In this document: positions 62,602 through 64,000 of the stretch, piece after piece
How the letters are laid out: each line of letters opens with the position of its first letter
Position numbering within the stretch: position 1 is the stretch's first letter
DNA from: Bolinopsis microptera
Lineage: Eukaryota > Ctenophora > Tentaculata > Lobata > Bolinopsidae
DNA: 64,000 nucleotides
Assembly: GCF_026151205.1 (NCBI RefSeq)
Contig: NC_087076.1
Coordinates: 2,117,692 to 2,181,691 of the forward strand
Direction: 5' to 3'
Notes under the pieces: model-generated
Database searches by the model: none
What the model saw: the letters and a program-made list of their open reading frames with translations, nothing else
Told to the model about the DNA's origin: nothing
Translations under genes and position numbers: made by a program

Positions 62602-62811
62602 AATACCTATAAACCGTGACATTTTTGTTTTGACGGCTCGGATGTGGCTGGCCCATTTTAGTTTGTCGTCGACGATAACTCCTAAAAACCTGGCCTCCGT
62701 TTTGCGTTCTATAGGAGAGTTGTCGATACTTACTTGTAGAGACGATAGATCTACCAAAAAGACGATAGATCTACCAAAAAGATGAAAAATATGAGGTGGT
62801 TGGACTGGCAA
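61901..62811 (-). mobile_element. C-terminal fragment of a second CR1-like LINE, with poly-A insertion
   Basis: The upstream part reads LGVIVDDKLKWASHI, the conserved post-palm segment of CR1/jockey reverse transcriptases. After a 36-bp T run (A run on the coding strand, 62561-62596), the LINE C-terminus resumes and ends by 61901 (VNYYYKDGKLPDHTKTTFKE, then AITEHNISR). Both ends are truncated, so this is a dead fragment. A short duplication, AGACGATAGATCTACCAAAA, lies at its 5' side (62740-62780). Confidence 0.7.
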
Positions 62812-64000
62812 GCCCTATCATTTAATCAGAATACATTAAATATAATCCATAAGCCATATATATGTCAGCCTGTTCTTGGAGCACAGCCCCAAAAGTTATC
62901 AGAAGTATTGGTTCAAGATTTAAGCTCAAAATTCTTTCAACACTATCTATACATTAATCAGGGTTGTCCAATTGTCCAATTGTGGATTGTGGTGTGAATG
63001 GAGTTATATATTTCCAAACAGAAACATTATTCACTACAACTACTTAACTTCTTAACAGGTTAGCGTGCCAGTCTTCTGATTCAGCACCCCCTGGACCATC
63101 ATAGTACCCCCGATGCAGTTGACTTTAGCAAGCCATGGACATATTGGACATCCTCAAATTATTTGTTATGTAGTAGTGTTGAAAGTATTATACAAACCAC
63201 TTGGAATACTTTTGAAAGAGAAGAACAAGCTCAAAAACGCTACTGACGTATTTCTCCATAAAAAGCACAATAGCGTAAGCAGCTTTTGTCGAGGTGCCCC
63301 GAAAGTGATCTTAAACGATTTTCCGTTCAGTTTTGGTTGAGGTACACTAACTTTGTGCATAATCAAGAAAGTTATTGATTATGCTTTTTGTGGAGATATA
63401 ACCTGCGCCATCAAAGAACTAGCAAATTTCCAAAGTGACCTACTGTTTAGCAAAAGGGAGCAAATAGATACTGAAACCCAGACCACTTTTACTGCATCAT
63501 ATAGATAATAATGAATTGTTTCAAACATTATACACATAATGTCGCAATACAATGACCCTATATAAAAATAACCCTTCAAAAATTCAATATTTTGAAAATC
63601 ACCCTTGGCCTTGCGGCTCCAAGTTCAAATCTAAACTGTCTATATTGACAAAGTTCTTTCTCGCCCCTCTGTCTCCCCGGATAGAAATTACCGTCGTTCT
63701 TACTGCATCATATAGTGATAAGTTTGATTCACGATGTCAATCATTCGCATCTCGCCGATCTGCATAAGTCGGCGACCACCACACGGATAAATGTCACCAG
63801 TAACAACTGACTCATCATATTGTGATGGATAGACAATTAAAAATTTTGTAAAATTTTGTATTATAACTGGGTGGATTTCTGAGTGATATATGGACACGTT
63901 CATTTGAGTTTGAGGATATTGGTAAATAAAAATAATAGCGTTTTTGACGATAGTGGCTTAATTTTGACATCTATTAACCTAGCACGTTCAGAAGTTCTGA
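62812..64000. other. terminal region without recognised genes
   Basis: No frame resembles a known protein. A stretch at about 63522-63575 (TATACACATAAT ... CAATGACCCTATATAAAAAT) repeats sequence at about 52606-52655, so both are probably pieces of a dispersed element. A TACTGCATCATATAG word is also repeated at 63491 and 63701. Confidence 0.5.

Overview
This is an animal (metazoan) nuclear window. It has spliced protein genes with GT-AG introns, a high AT content between genes, several classes of retrotransposon and DNA transposon, and many short tandem arrays. Two rhodopsin-type receptor genes of a style familiar from cnidarians and a multicopy amidated-peptide precursor, whose peptides begin with Gln after a non-basic spacer, point to a cnidarian or another early-branching animal. 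That assignment is an inference and no species is claimed. LAYOUT. 1-1410 holds a 5'-truncated non-LTR reverse transcriptase next to a 10-bp satellite. 3.4-4.9 kb is a four-exon receptor gene (+). 10.5-14.5 kb is a paralogous receptor (+) whose first intron is filled by 61 head-to-tail 47-bp units copied from its own exon/splice-donor boundary; the same gene carries a frameshift. 14.7-15.2 kb is a two-exon CIB-like fragment (-). 15.8-26.7 kb is a 20-exon DHX34 RNA helicase gene (-) whose introns enclose three other genes: ALG13 (-), AASDHPPT (-) and a three-finger (LU-domain) membrane protein (+). 27.2-32.2 kb carries an SLC9B-type Na+/H+ antiporter, two tandem FAM210-like genes and SUPT4H1, all on the minus strand. 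32.8-44.5 kb is a complete 12-exon ALDH7A1 gene (-). Its 7.1-kb intron 9 contains neuropeptide precursor reading frames on the opposite strand, and both ends of that intron carry a 16-bp satellite whose unit is the intron's own splice donor. 45.1-52.1 kb holds GPAM (mitochondrial glycerol-3-phosphate acyltransferase, with a frameshift), a BTB protein and a four-exon STOML1 (stomatin-like plus SCP2), all minus. 52.4-62.8 kb is almost entirely transposon: a decayed reverse transcriptase, a long CR1/jockey-like LINE whose ORF1 joins an AlkB-type dioxygenase domain to an SGNH hydrolase domain, a 0.68-kb DNA transposon inserted in that ORF1, and a further LINE fragment. HOW THE GENES RELATE. This is not an operon-like region. 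The housekeeping genes (DHX34 in nonsense-mediated decay, SUPT4H1 in transcription elongation, ALG13 in N-glycan assembly, AASDHPPT in carrier-protein priming, ALDH7A1 in lysine catabolism, GPAM in glycerolipid synthesis) are linked only by position. The main themes are nested genes and tandem arrays at splice donors. The clearest array cases are the 47-bp array in the second receptor and the 16-bp array in ALDH7A1, which flanks the peptide-gene block. Exon boundaries were placed by hand from splice consensus, reading phase and recalled family conservation; no database search was run.
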